Counted from the stretch's first letter, positions 11,661-22,609 are shown. The stretch: 64,000 nt of DNA from Pyrrhosoma nymphula (GCA_963573305.1 OY754328.1:42895822-42959821); one strand, 5' to 3'. Made by a program: numbers and translations. Notes: a model not told the origin generated them from the sequence alone.

Positions 11661-14436
11661 AAGGCGGTGGAAGTTTGCCCGTCCATTGATCGAAATAGTA
11701 AGACATTACACGTGTGGTTGTCGGTTAAACATTTATTTATAAATAGATGCTATGCTCTTTAATACTGGCACTGATTAGATCATTATATTTTACCCTAGTG
11801 TACCTCAGCGCCTCTTCATTGTTCAAGTACATATACTATATTAGGAATACTTAGGGAAACCGAAACTACATAATGTTAAATATTTTCAGTTTTCATCAGG
11901 GAGGAATAGCAAATAATGGAATAATTTCATTGTATGAAGCACTATATGTTTTTGCATTATTGTTGATACATTTATTTAGTTAAAGTCTGAATTAATACGG
12001 TTTTACAATCTCTCATTAAGCAGAATTTCCATACTAATTACATAAAATGTATACAAATTCCTGCTACACTAAGGGATGTTCTAGACAAAAGTTTTGTCCA
12101 AGCTATTTCTGTAAAATCTCACGCAGGTAGTATAAATAATTTAAAGTGTGTCAACAATTTTATTATTTTCTTCAGTTCACCTAATAAACTGCTAAGATTA
12201 TTCAGTGAACTACAGATCGCTCGTGATCATCTGAACTTCCTTATTGAGACTCTATCCATCGATGCATCGGAGGTAAAACTTCGGACCTTTCGGCGTCCTC
12301 TGCTGAGAGCAGCGATGCCGACTCCTAATTTCCCTCAACCCTTCAAACCCTTCAACCCTAATTTCCCTCTACCCGCCTCCTTAATGGCCCTTGCCCTATA
12401 TGATGGGATGCAATGAGATGGGATGATTAGGTGAAATGGCTGCAGCTATTTATTTGAAAAAAAACATCCGTTTTTTAAGTTTCTAAACTTTCAACTCTTA
12501 AGTATTTTTGCAGCTCTGATTCCTCGCAATGTTGTCAGCCGTGGAAAGCAAAAATAGTCTAAGGTTTGTAAAAAAATATTTTCCATTTTTCTTGCACATT
12601 TTCCACGCGTTATTACACCAGCTAATTCTGAATGGTGCTGATGATCTCAGCTTTCGGTCACCTTCTCAAATAGCCGTGGATAACGTACTCTGTGAGATAG
12701 TGATGACTGAATAACAGGAGAACCCTAAAAAAGCACAGGGTTTACGTAATATTTTCCGGGTGGTTTTAAAGCAGTGTATAACGAGGCGGCCACCGCGGAT
12801 CCGCAATTCCCTCTGCCTTTCTCCAAACATCCCCTCAACTTTTCTCTTCAGTCCCTTCTCAACCCGCCCCATCCCAACCCACCCATAGTCCGCCCACGAG
12901 CGCTTGCTTCCATCTGGAGGCACTCGGTTGTGCCACGGTGGCTGGAGAGAGACGAAATAAACAAATCCGCCCGGCAAATCTCTTCAAGACGATTGCGGCG
13001 ACGAGAGGAGGGCTGCGAAAGAGGAAGATGGACGGGAGGGCCTTTGAGAATGATTGCGTGTTTGAGCGGGGAGGGAGGGAGGGAAGGGAAGGGTATGCTA
13101 AGACGATGCGTGGGTGGTGTACGGGCGTCTCTGGTCCATTTCCTCCTCTGCAGACGTTTGAAGGCTTGCGAAACCCAGCCAAGATCCTGGTCGACCGAGC
13201 CTGGCTAACCCTTTTGAATCAAGATTTTGGCAGCTGTATAATCACGCATCGTGCGCAATACGTTGAAACTCATAAATTCTCCGTTTGAAAATAGCACCTC
13301 ATAGCCGGTAGTTATCGAAACACAAGATTGTTTTTTTTTCTTGCTGTTATCTCCACTCCTCTATTTCCTTTCGGCCAACCGCTTTATTCCTTCATGATTT
13401 TTTTTCTGGCATCCACCTTTATTTGTCGGGAGTGTTCCATTGTAGGTCATCCACGGTAGTTCTTCCCAATCCTTTCTTCTTCCATTGTTGTTTTCATGGG
13501 ATTATTATGCCTCCGAATGCGTCTTATAAGATTGTCTCTCCTTCTTCGCAGTATCCATTATGCTTTTTTTCTTTCCAGCCCTTCGTAGTACGCCTTTGTT
13601 TGTGATTCCCTACGTCCGTTTTACCTCCATCATGCATCGATTACACCACACTTTCATCGGTGTCTATCTTCTTTGTCCTACCTAATAAGAGCATGCTCCG
13701 TACATGTATTTGTAGTGTTGGACGGTGTGCACAAAGAAGAAACACCTCGTTTCAGTTTACTTTATTATATCCTGCTTTTACTCAAGCAGAGCAGCTTCCA
13801 GACCTGCTCTCCTTCTTCCTTAACAACCCCTCTCCCTTCCCCAAAACAAAACCTTCGCAACCAAACATTTTAACAATTAAACATTTGTGAACTAAAATAA
13901 ATTAAAACATCTAAACAAAAACTATTCCAAATTAAACAAATTAAAAGCAAATACTGCGGTACGGTTCAAACCCTACATATTTGTGAAATCTGACAGCTTA
14001 AGATTATACAAGTATAGCATGAGTTTTGCATCAAATATCCGTCAAATAATTCTCGTAACCTTCTGGATTGCTATGTGCAAAAATACTCCATTACGACGTT
14101 GGAGGCAATTATATTAATTTAGAAATTGTCACCGTGACCAATATTTATTTTGAAGAGAAATTATAATATGATTTGTATTAATCACCCAAGTCTATATTTC
14201 TTCCTTATTTTCAAAGACACGCTTATTGTTATTTAATAAATTCATAGGAACTTGTTGCACAGAACTTCTATTCTTTAAAAATGAAAACGATTAATATTCA
14301 TTATCTGCCGATCTACTCTGAGTAAAGGCGACGGAAGTGAGGCCGAAAAATGAATGGTTGAATTCAGCGACATTTTAAAGGAAAAGTGCCGAGGAGGGAT
14401 GATGTGGCTGAAGAGCGCTGCTTTATGGGAAACGCT
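11661..14436. other. Non-coding DNA, one GC-rich tract
   Basis: No gene is recognised. Positions 12780-13210 are GC-rich with purine bias (for example GGGAGGGAGGGAGGG near 13068-13082) and carry overlapping ORFs on both strands with no known motif. The remainder is AT-rich. Confidence 0.5.
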
Positions 14437-14444
14437 GTTGAAAG
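14437..14444 (+). repeat. hAT target-site duplication, left
   Basis: GTTGAAAG, repeated exactly at 16866-16873. Confidence 0.9.
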
Positions 14445-14972
14445 TAGTGATAGGCAAAGTCGGTCTTTTGAGAGATCTCGGTCACGCCTATCACTCCCAC
14501 TTGTGATTCGATCGTGAGTGTAAGGTCATGATTGATTGTTGTTCCAGTTAGTGATCAGCTCAAGTTGCCTACGATCAATGATCTCTCAGGAAAGTCGTGA
14601 TTGATACAAAATCGTAACGAACGCTGCTCTCGCTGGCCATTTGTGATTCCTAATACTATACAGCCGCATGTGTGACTCACTCACTCACGTATACAAATTC
14701 CCGACCTCTTCCAGACGAGCTAGTAGCCTGAAATTTTTCACGGACCATCCTTGAAAGAATTCATCGGAGGAAAAATCCCGAAATCATGGAATTTTTAACC
14801 GGAAGTGACCCGAAAAAAATGTTTCTGAAAATTGACATGGACATTGCGATTCACATGCCCTTTGCGATTAATTAGTAAAAACCTAGACTTTACCAATAGT
14901 TGGCTGGTAAGATTGCGCCAAATTCGGATGTTGGTTGGTTGGTGTTGATGATTCGTTCTTTTCCATTCCTTT

Positions 14973-15660
14973 TAGTTATCTGGTAACATGGTGTCAAAGT
15001 CGGCTTTTCGTGAAACTCGTGGTTTTTCGACTGTATCTTCTAAACTAGAAGTCGGATTTCAAATATGCTGCGCGATTTTTTAGATCTCATGCAGGCCTAC
15101 GATTCTCTGCTATCCGTTTTTTTTCATCCCTCGTAGTTCTCTGGGAACATGGTGCCAAAGTCGGCTAATTCATGAAACTCTCTAATGTTTCTTTCCCTCA
15201 CGCCCTCACCAGTGTATGTATGACCTTGAAAGTTGGCAGGGGATGCGCCTTGACATTTTTTTTACTGTTAGTTAGCAAAAAACGGATTCCCTTGTAGTTT
15301 TATGGCAAAATGTTGCCAAAGTGATATTTTCGAATGTTTCTTTCTCTCACGTATTTCCCTTTCGTCTCGTAGCTGCTAAACTAAGTCTGATCTCGAATCT
15401 GTTGGGCGGATTTTTTAGATCTCATCAAGTCCTAACATAAATGCCAATCATTTCTCTCTAACACTTATAGTTCGCTGGAAACATGGCGCCAAATTTGGAT
15501 TTTTCGGTTTCCCCACTGTAGCTTCTAAACTAGCAGTCGGGTCTCAAATCTGTTGGGTGTTTTTTTAGACCTCATCGAGGCCTTCAACTTTATGCTTATC
15601 ATTACTCTCTATCACTTATAGTTCGCTGGCAGCATGGTGCCAAAGTCAACTTTTTTTTAA
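14973..15660 (+). repeat. Five degenerate ~161-bp tandem units inside hAT
   Basis: The anchor TAGTTMKCTGG-(x)-ATGGTGCCAAAGT recurs at 14973, 15134, 15295, 15468 and 15619 (spacings 161, 161, 173 and 151). Between anchors further shared blocks recur, such as TTCTAAACTAG-AGTCGG, CAAATCTGTTGGG and TTTTTTAGATCTCAT. The units are diverged from each other, so the array is old. No coding frame runs through it. Confidence 0.8.
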
Positions 15661-15695
15661 AAACACACAGACGTTGGGGGCGAATCCCGCAAACG

Positions 15696-15750
15696 GCGAC
15701 GGCCAGTAAAGCGAGCCGTCGCAGGGGTTCTAGGAGGCGGAGCCCCCTAG
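15696..15750 (+). other. Two adjacent strong hairpins
   Basis: GCGACGGC (15696-15703) pairs perfectly with GCCGTCGC (15715-15722). Seven bases later CTAGGAGGC (15730-15738) pairs with GCCCCCTAG (15742-15750) with one mismatch around a GGA loop. They follow directly after the tandem array, in GC-rich sequence unlike the AT-rich DNA on each side. The second hairpin ends in CTAG followed by T, which recalls a Helitron 3' end, but the hairpin itself contains the CTAG, so this is unproven. Confidence 0.65.
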
Positions 15751-16865
15751 TGGGCAAAGCGATTATATACTGTAATCATGACCGATGTGTACAGCTACCT
15801 CGTTTAGTGCCGGTTTCCATGGAGTTGATAGAAATTCTTCGAAAATAATTGAAGGCACAATTGAGCAATACGTTCGTAGGTTTGTTTTGTTCATACACAT
15901 TGTTCTTCGTTTGTGATTTTAAGCATAATTAAGAAGAATATTAGAAATAATTCTTACGATTACAAGACTATTGAAGAGAAACATCTTTTATGGACCACAA
16001 ATCATTCAAAACTCATCAAAACCAATGATAAATAGTAGCATAGGACGCTGCGAAAGTGTATTTTGGAATATAGCTTGAACCGATCAGCGTTTTCATTTGG
16101 CTGTAAGAATTTAAAGCAAATTATCCGGCTGTAGGTCTTAAATTAATTTTCAATTATATTCGGGATCACTAAGTTTCACTTTTGCAAGAGACGTAATATT
16201 TATCGAGAATATTGAAACGAAGGTTTATCATGTGTGTAAGTGACAATGCAATTATGGGAATTCAGTGATTACAAATGTTATATCTACTATATGTGCTGTG
16301 ATGTATTGCATGTGTCCTTGTGGTGATATTTTTACATTCAAAGGTAATTTTTATTAGGTACACTTACGCTCCTAATGAATGTGTTATGACAGGAGATGAG
16401 TTTAAAGTGTTGCATAATTCTCGCAAGAGTCGGATAAGACAGATGACTGCAATTAGTTTGTTGTTTCAACTATTATATAAAATTTGGAATCAATGCGATT
16501 TGAAATTAAGTTATTGACTACATGGATGCTCTTGAATTTTAAGTTTGGCAGTTTACATCCTCATTGCAAGGATAATGATTGTTTTGTGTACTTAAGCAAT
16601 GTAGGTATTATAGATAGATATAAGTCTATAATTTTTATTACACTTCTTTCAATAGGTTTTGCCACTTCAGAGTCATCTCTTTACTTTATCTCATTATTGT
16701 TTGGCTGGTATCACATCTCGTGATCGATACTTGATGTCATAAAATCATTCCTATCGCGATCGGTAAAGATGAACTCGTCGGTAATTGGAGAGATCCAGTA
16801 CATCGATCAATCATTGAGGAGAACTGGATCTCGGGATTCGATCAATCACGACCGACCCATCACTA

Positions 16866-16873
16866 GTTGAAAG
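16866..16873 (+). repeat. hAT target-site duplication, right
   Basis: GTTGAAAG, exact copy of 14437-14444. Confidence 0.9.
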
Positions 16874-18129
16874 CCGCGAGGGGCCTTCGCGAGCTATTGG
16901 CGAACTAGGATCGTGAGGATGCTATCTGTCAACAAAGGTATATGTATATAATACGTGAAACGGACTAGGGGAGAGAAGGAAGTGGAAATTTCAGCGTGTA
17001 TTATATGGAGCTCCGCCTCTCAATAATGACGTCACATCCGGAAAGGGAATGAAGTGGATCGAAGCATTTTGGGGTGACAGTATCCGTGAAAGTGTTGTGG
17101 GCAGTAACATTGATTTTTTATGCGCAGCGAATTAAGGAGTAGAATAGTGCAGGTGGAAGAATGTTTGGCTAAATTGAATTCACGGTTCAGGCAGTGTGCT
17201 TGGCAGGTGGACAGGTCACCGTTTATGCTCCTTATGTGTTTTTAACGAGTGACCTATTATATACATGCAGTTTGATTGGGTAATTTTTCTTACTCAGCCT
17301 CACAGGTTCAAGATGAAACTTCGAACTGAGGAATTTCGCCATGTAAAATATTTGAATATATTGTCTCGACGTTAAAGGTTACTGAGGCAAAAAAATGAAT
17401 CGCCAATAGACGAATACCTCTACGAGAAAATAGTCTAAACTCTTTCAGGAGACCTTGTGAAGTGTGCACTTTCATGCAAAACTGAAAGCGAAATGTTTCT
17501 TAGCGGAATAGTAAGCGGAGAACTGGCTCGCAGCAAAGCGTTGTTAGGTAATACAATCACAGCGAGAGGATTTAATAGGTTTTATCCTGAGGGGGGGGGG
17601 GGGGGGGTTAGGGGTTAAGGGCAAAGGGGTAATAATAATAAAGGGGGAGAGGGCTAGAAAAAAATATGGGGGATTGTGGAGGCCGAGATTTCGGGGAAAA
17701 AGAATGTGATCCGGGAAAAGAAAATGAACGCAAAAGTTTCCCTCCAGCGTCCAACGCCCTTTCTCTCCCACCCCCTTTCCCATTCTTACCCCCCCCCCCC
17801 ATCCACGATCCGCTATAAAAGCTATCGTGCGGGGCTTTGCCGCAGGAGACGATTGAAATACGGTGTGGGATTTGAGTGCGAGCGGGAAGAGAGGGAGAGA
17901 AAGCGAGAGAAAAAGGCGAGGGGGGGAAGGTGGAGAGTGACGTTAAGGAGGTGACCCTATAGACAAGGGTTTGGGAGTTGGGGCTGCCAACCGTCCACAT
18001 TTTCCCGGACATGTCCTCAGTTTTTACTCGCTGACAGGGTTTTACGCAGTCCGGGAGGAGTTCATTCGTTCAGAGGAGGAATGTTTTATGTAAAATTTTG
18101 AAACCTCAATTATTCTTTCATTCATTCAT
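16874..18129. other. Non-coding DNA with poly-G and poly-C runs
   Basis: No gene is recognised. A run of 17 G is at 17591-17607 and a run of 12 C at 17789-17800, 182 bases apart. The stretch 17600-17960 has strong strand asymmetry. A CRE-like TGACGTCA lies near 17027-17034. Confidence 0.5.
17814..17850 (+). promoter_or_regulatory. Possible TATA-type core promoter
   Basis: TATAAAAG at 17814-17821 stands in CG-richer sequence, with GCAGGAG about 30 bases downstream where a start site could lie. No gene or known element follows, so this may be chance. Confidence 0.2.
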
Positions 18130-18545
18130 TTGTTTTTATGCTCCAGATGGCAGGTTTTCTCATGGGTTCCTCCTTTACTCCACTCTTCTCTCAGCCAGGC
18201 GCTTTTTGTCCGCGTACCTTCCGACTATTTTGATGTTGTCAAGCATTTACATTCTTTTCCTTCACCTTCCCCGCTTTCCTTCCACCATTCCTTCTATACC
18301 TGTCTCCAGCAAGCAATGTCTTCGCAGGAAATGCCGAATCAAATTCCTCTTTCTTCTTCTAATCGTTTATATCAGAGTCCTTGCCTCGCCCACTTCTCTC
18401 AGTACCTCCTCGTTATTCACTTTTTCCATCTTCCTCCATATCCACATCTCCAGGGCTTCCACTATTTTTTCGTCTACCTTCTAAAATGTCCAATTTTCCG
18501 CCCCATATAGTGCCACACTCCATATATAGCCTTTTACTAGTAGGT
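18130..18545 (-). mobile_element. LINE 3' fragment, same group as 9890-10735
   Basis: The minus strand from 18545 reads LVKGYIWSVALYGAENWTF, stop, VDEKIVEALEMWIWRKMEKV, then NNEEVLREVGEA and, further on, LLETGIEGMVEGKRGR and KKRLAERR. This matches block for block the remnant at 9890-10735 (WSVALYGAETW, FEMWVWRRMEKV, GKRGRGR). Several stops and frame changes make it inactive. The RT catalytic box is absent, so only the last ~140 codons remain. Confidence 0.75.
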
Positions 18546-18594
18546 GTAATTTTTTAGAATTGTAGTAGGTTTAATTAGGAAGCCACTGTAACTT

Positions 18595-18740
18595 AAGTTG
18601 CTGGTGTAGCCAGGATGGCAACCCAAATGTAGTGAATTCGAATCCATCTGTGTACATGGCTATTGCGTTTCCTCTTAGGATTAGGAATCACAGGTTCGGC
18701 GTTACTATATAACCTTAGCTGGGGCATCTGAAAAAAAAGA
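18595..18740 (+). mobile_element. Weak tRNA-like SINE candidate
   Basis: A box B-like GAATTCGAATCC lies at about 18636-18647, with GTGTAGCCAGGATGGC upstream that could be a decayed box A. No tail repeat or duplication bounds it. Reported only as a candidate. Confidence 0.25.
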
Positions 18741-18745
18741 ACTCC

Positions 18746-19254
18746 ACAACTATTTAGAATCTCGCTCGCCATAAACTGGAAACATAAATAATTTAAGATT
18801 AATACTGTTCCTGGCGTCTTTAGAGATAGGCGTCTCCACGAATCCTCAATTATTCCACCCATTGTCCTAATGTTCTAGGGAAGAGAGTTTGGCGGCGTGT
18901 GAAGTGTGCTTGGGAAAGTAGTATGATAGAGATGTGGGGGGGGAAGGAGGTTGGCCATCGCCAAATTCGGAAGGTGTGGAGTGGATACGAATGGATCTTT
19001 GGAAGTGGGGTTTGGACGACATTCGAAATGGCCGTGGGGTGGACTCTCCTCTCGACTTCCTACCTTCACCATCGTCCTCTTCGGGCGACTCGGGGAGAGT
19101 GGTGGGAGAGGGGGGGGATGGTCCAGGGATTTGGAGGAGGGGGGAGGGACTCGCAAAACGAAGAATAGACGGACGATGGTGGATGGGGAACTGATTTTTT
19201 GGCAGTGCTGCCACCTTGATGCACTTCAGATCAACCCTGAATGGTCATTTATGA
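18746..19254. other. Non-coding DNA, G-rich tract
   Basis: Positions 18890-19190 are purine/G-rich on the plus strand (several GGGG runs) with overlapping ORFs in five frames. No protein similarity is recognised. Confidence 0.5.
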
Positions 19255-19620
19255 GAGTAACTTATGGTAGCACATGCGAGGGTTAACAAAAAAAGATCTT
19301 ATATTTTTAAATAGAAAAAAAAATATTTTCAAAACATTGTTCATGGTTGTGAAGCATAACAACACATTATATTTCAGTATAATCTCCATTACATTCGATG
19401 CATTTTTGGAGCCGCTGTTGCAGTTTTTGTATGCCATTGTAGATACTCGCCGTCAACTCATTGAGATGGCGTGTGAACTCATCTTTTGCCTTGCCATCAT
19501 CGTAAAATCGCATTTCATCCATATGTTCTTTCAAATTTGTAAGCAAATGAAAATCGATGGGTGCAAGTCTGGACTATAAGTGGGGTGGGTGATTATGTCC
19601 CATCCAAACGGGTTCATAAG
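19255..19620 (-). mobile_element. mariner-like transposon remnant, C-terminal end
   Basis: The minus strand holds the last ~80 codons of a mariner-type transposase and a short AT-rich 3' flank. The 5' part of the element is missing beyond about 19620. No clean terminal inverted repeat or TA duplication is seen at the 3' side. Confidence 0.75.
19367..19615 (-). pseudogene. mariner transposase C-terminal fragment
   Basis: Reading the minus strand: GWDIITHPTYSPDL, then a one-base frameshift, then PIDFHLLTNLKEHMDEMRFY, DEFTRHLNEL, SIYNGIQKLQQRLQKCIE and CNGDYTEI before the stop at 19367. The order YSPDL-(A)-P-x-D-(F/Y)-HL...LKEH...GIxKL...KC...GDY is that of the C-terminus of mariner/SETMAR-type transposases; the D of PID is the last catalytic acid. 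The frameshift and loss of the N-terminal two thirds make it inactive. Confidence 0.8.
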
Positions 19621-20091
19621 ATTGACAGTTGACTACATAGGAATATATTATACCTAAACCTTAAAGGAACTCCAGATGAGGCGTTTGGTTATTGAAGTAG
19701 TAAAGAAAGAAGTGAAACAGGTGGCTTCACTACGCATGGTAGGAAATCCATTGCGTTGCCCAGTGCGATAAAAATTAACATGACTAACATACCTAAGCTG
19801 TCCATTACTTTGTCTTAAATCGCTCTATTCTGTTAATATTTTAATTATTTTATTTACCTACAGAAATTATCCAGAGAAATTATAATCTACTATGTAATAA
19901 GGAAGATCATTAATAAATAAATATGATTTAAAGCAAAAATGAATATTAATCAAAGCACACTAGCCTAGTAAAAAAATGGCCGCAAGAAAAAGGAATTACC
20001 GGGTCTTTCGAATATAATTATTCTTCAACGGAGAAGAATGGAGAGTGCATTTAACCAAATCATAGTTTTAAAATACTAATCATAATGAACT
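19621..20091. other. AT-rich non-coding DNA, nothing recognised
   Basis: No gene, RNA gene or transposon end is seen between the mariner remnant and the direct repeat at 20092. Confidence 0.5.
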
Positions 20092-20141
20092 TGTCTTCTT
20101 GGCTCATTTAAAAAGGCCATAGTACCCTTGTGCACACTTGA
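20092..20141 (+). repeat. 50-bp direct repeat, copy 1
   Basis: Matches 20540-20589 at 49 of 50 positions (one T/G change within CATTTAAAAA). The two copies bracket the inverted hammerhead-like pair and the tRNA-Lys scrap. Similarity stops abruptly at both edges. Confidence 0.85.
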
Positions 20142-20293
20142 CGGATATATGTCATTGTTTTCGAAGCGTTTAGGGAGCCGTTCATTCCAGTTGTCTGATA
20201 TCACATTCTTATTAACTATATTTGAAAAAAGTTGTTTCAGGCTTGATGTTACGGAATAACATAATAAAATAAAATTATATTGGCAATTTTCCC

Positions 20294-20408
20294 CAGTATA
20301 AACTATAATTCGACTGGTTTCGATGAACTGCATCATCATCAGGTCTCACCTGAGGTCACCTGATTATGATGCAGTGCGTCGAAACCGGTCGAATAAAAGT
20401 TTAAACTG
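20294..20408. mobile_element. Inverted pair of hammerhead-ribozyme-like motifs (locus A)
   Basis: Two ~51-base arms (20294-20344 and 20358-20408) are inverted copies with roughly 80% identity. On the minus strand arm 1 reads CCTGATGATGATGCAGTTC followed by ATCGAAACC-AGTC; on the plus strand arm 2 reads CCTGATTATGATGCAGTGCG followed by TCGAAACCGGTC. The layout CUGAUGA, short stem II (GAUGC-AGU-GCRUC), GAAA, minimal stem III (ACC-GGU) and a UC cleavage step is that of a hammerhead. Arm 2 has a changed core (CTGATTA). Such motifs are known from Penelope-like elements and retrozymes. Stem I cannot be seen in either arm, so activity is doubtful. Confidence 0.55.
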
Positions 20409-20440
20409 TAATATTCATTCTTTGCGAAATATTTATTTTC

Positions 20441-20464
20441 CAGTCGGTAGAGCATGAGACTTAA
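20441..20464 (+). pseudogene. tRNA-Lys (CUU-type) internal fragment
   Basis: CAGTCGGTAGAGCATGAGAC plus four bases matches the D-arm through the anticodon stem of a typical eukaryotic tRNA-Lys(CUU), except that two bases are missing near the anticodon. The acceptor stem, T-arm and box B are absent. It sits 33 bases after the inverted hammerhead-like pair. Confidence 0.6.
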
Positions 20465-20539
20465 ATTTACATACTAACTCCATTTCACACATTTATTAGA
20501 TGGTACATTTAATCAATACCTTGCCCTCCACTTATCTTC

Positions 20540-20589
20540 TGTCTTCTTGGCTCATTGAAAAAGGCCATAGTACCCTTGTGCACACTTGA
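20540..20589 (+). repeat. 50-bp direct repeat, copy 2
   Basis: Second copy of 20092-20141, one mismatch. Confidence 0.85.
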
Positions 20590-21929
20590 GCCATCACTTT
20601 TCACACATTTATAATGCACTCACTTATTTTCACTGTTTTCTTTTTATACAGAGAAATATTAAATATGTACGTACATTAGGTCACTCCTATGACTCACAGG
20701 TACGAAAGGCGATTCCCTGCCACGCTCCTCCTTGGTCACTCCTTTCTCCTCTCAAAAAAAGAAACAACGCAGGATGGTTGCTCTGATGCGCGATCCTCCT
20801 CCGTATTTCACTCTGCTCCCAACTTAATCAGCATAGATGGTGATCTCCATTACTATATCTCACTCCCCATACTCTGGTTTTAACTTCCCCCCGGAATTTA
20901 TCTTGACCGCGTGCGTTATTCCCAATCGCTCCTTCTTAACTCTTATTGTTTAAAACTCTCCCCGTTACTAGGTGCTGGTGCTTCGCTATTATTGCTCTGC
21001 TTGCCCTATTGGATATTGTTTCTCCATTTCCCATTATTGTGTATTCGCCACGAGTTCGTGATACACACGCCCAATATGGCGTACCTTTTCGTCTCCCCCG
21101 ATTTTTGACAACAATTGATTTTTGGCTTATGTTACAATACCGTGGAAAATTGCCAATATCATTTTTTTTCTTGTCAACTAGACTCCTGTTCTAGCGTGCC
21201 GTACTTTTTGCCTTTAGGTTTAACTTATTTTTCCCCCTTTTCGTTTTTCATAAATGTGGGATTCAAATAAATCCGCCGTCATTAAAAAAAATCACTCCTG
21301 CTCGTCAGGTTTTTGGATCTAACCTCATTTGTGACGACGTTAACCTCACATACGAGTGTGACGCACGAAGCTTTTCACGCTTTTATTTACGTCGCTATTT
21401 ATATATTTCAGGGTTAAAAATGTTTTTAAAAACTGCGATGCGACATCCAACATATTATTATGTCTAATTCTGATTCATTATATATTTATGATAATTTTCC
21501 CGTTTTAAGAGCTATTTATGATGACGAACAAAATTATATAAAATATGATTTAGTTTAATCCCGGCGAATAATCTTAAGGAAGTCTTCTCGATGTTGAGTT
21601 TGGCCATTACAGAGTTCAAGAATCCCTGAGTAATAATGCAAATGCATTTTAAGTACTACAGCAATTGAAATAATCTCACTATTAATTATGCTGAGTGCAA
21701 TCCTTAATACTCATTTTGGGCAATAACCTTTTATCGGCCCGTTGTAACTTGAAATAAAGGAAGAACTTGAAGCAAAAACAAGGAAGGGTGGAGGATTGTT
21801 CTGGGACTCTGGAGAGAGAACAGAGTACTTTCGGCGGATCAATGGCTGTAGAAGGGGGGAGTGAGGATGACGTGTGTTGTATGTACTACGTAGGTGGGCT
21901 ATGTGACCGGTTGAATTGAATTTCTTTTT
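20590..21929. other. AT-rich non-coding DNA, nothing recognised
   Basis: Only short random ORFs. Slightly GC-richer and pyrimidine-rich at 20680-21240. Confidence 0.5.
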
Positions 21930-22590
21930 AAATTGAAAACAGACTTTATTGTTCTGGGACTTTATGTCCCCTGGAACATTTAAATATTATTACATGCCAC
22001 AACAAATGGGGCCAATGGTGACAGCAATACATAAAAATTTCATTAAGGAACCACACATAAACAAACAATAATCAATGATAAGAAAATAAATAACATGTGA
22101 AAATTAGGTTGCACAAATTTACGATCACACATTAAGGATTGAGATTTAAAACAGGCAACATAGATTATCAATCGCATTGCTTACACATTTTGCATAAAGA
22201 ATAATGGAATAGTATAAAGTAATAGACACAGCATCAAACAGTATGATAACAAAAGAGCATGACGAATCTCAATTAACATTGCAATGCACAGATATGAAAT
22301 CACATTTCAAGAATTGATCATATTGATTAGATATACGAGAAGATTAAGCAAAGTTACATAACTGATCAGACATATTTCTCTTGAACATCGAAATTGTAGA
22401 AGAGGTTCTAACATTTTCAGGTAAACAATTCCATAGCTTGCAGGAAGAAATGAGGAAGGAGTGCTCAAATATTAAAGACTGGTATTTAGGAACATAGAAT
22501 ATCTCAGTGATTCGAGTTGATCTCTTCCCAGTATTTGCATTATGTATAAAGTTTTCATACAAATAAGACGGATTTTTTTATTTCAGTACC
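21930..22590 (-). mobile_element. LINE 3' fragment with 3' UTR
   Basis: The minus strand from about 22565 reads KRSTRITEIFYVPKYQSLIF and then SSCKLWNCLPENVRTSSTIS, FKRNMSDQL and a stop at 22344. The block KLWN-x-LP-x-NVR...FKR is the C-terminus of many CR1/jockey-type LINE ORF2 proteins. A ~400-base AT-rich 3' UTR follows and ends near 21930 just after an AATAAAG signal (about 21948-21954). Everything upstream of the last ~75 codons is lost. Confidence 0.65.
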
Positions 22591-22609
22591 TTAAACAAAC
22601 ATAAAGCCT

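Larger units (their letters stand above)
14445..16865. mobile_element. Non-autonomous hAT DNA transposon, 2421 bp
   Basis: The left end reads TAGTGATAGGCAAAGTCGGTC minus its last base; the right end, read inward on the minus strand, is TAGTGATGGGTCGGTC. These inverted ends share TAGTGATRGG and TCGGTC, and the 8-bp GTTGAAAG directly outside both ends is a perfect duplication, which is the hAT signature. The left end also folds back: AGTGATAGGC at 14446-14455 pairs with GCCTATCACT at 14486-14495. Both subterminal regions are rich in GATCAATCA/TGATTGATC-type motifs, as expected for transposase binding sites. No transposase is encoded: inside are five tandem ~161-bp units (14973-15660), two hairpins (15696-15750) and AT-rich filler. 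It would depend on a transposase from elsewhere. Confidence 0.85.

Noticed and set aside
15730..15754. Helitron 3' end at the second hairpin
   Set aside because: The CTAG is part of the hairpin stem and not separated from it, and no matching 5' end was found within the hAT; kept only as a possibility.
20441..20464. Functional tRNA-Lys gene
   Set aside because: Only the D-arm to anticodon part is present; no acceptor stem, T-arm or box B.
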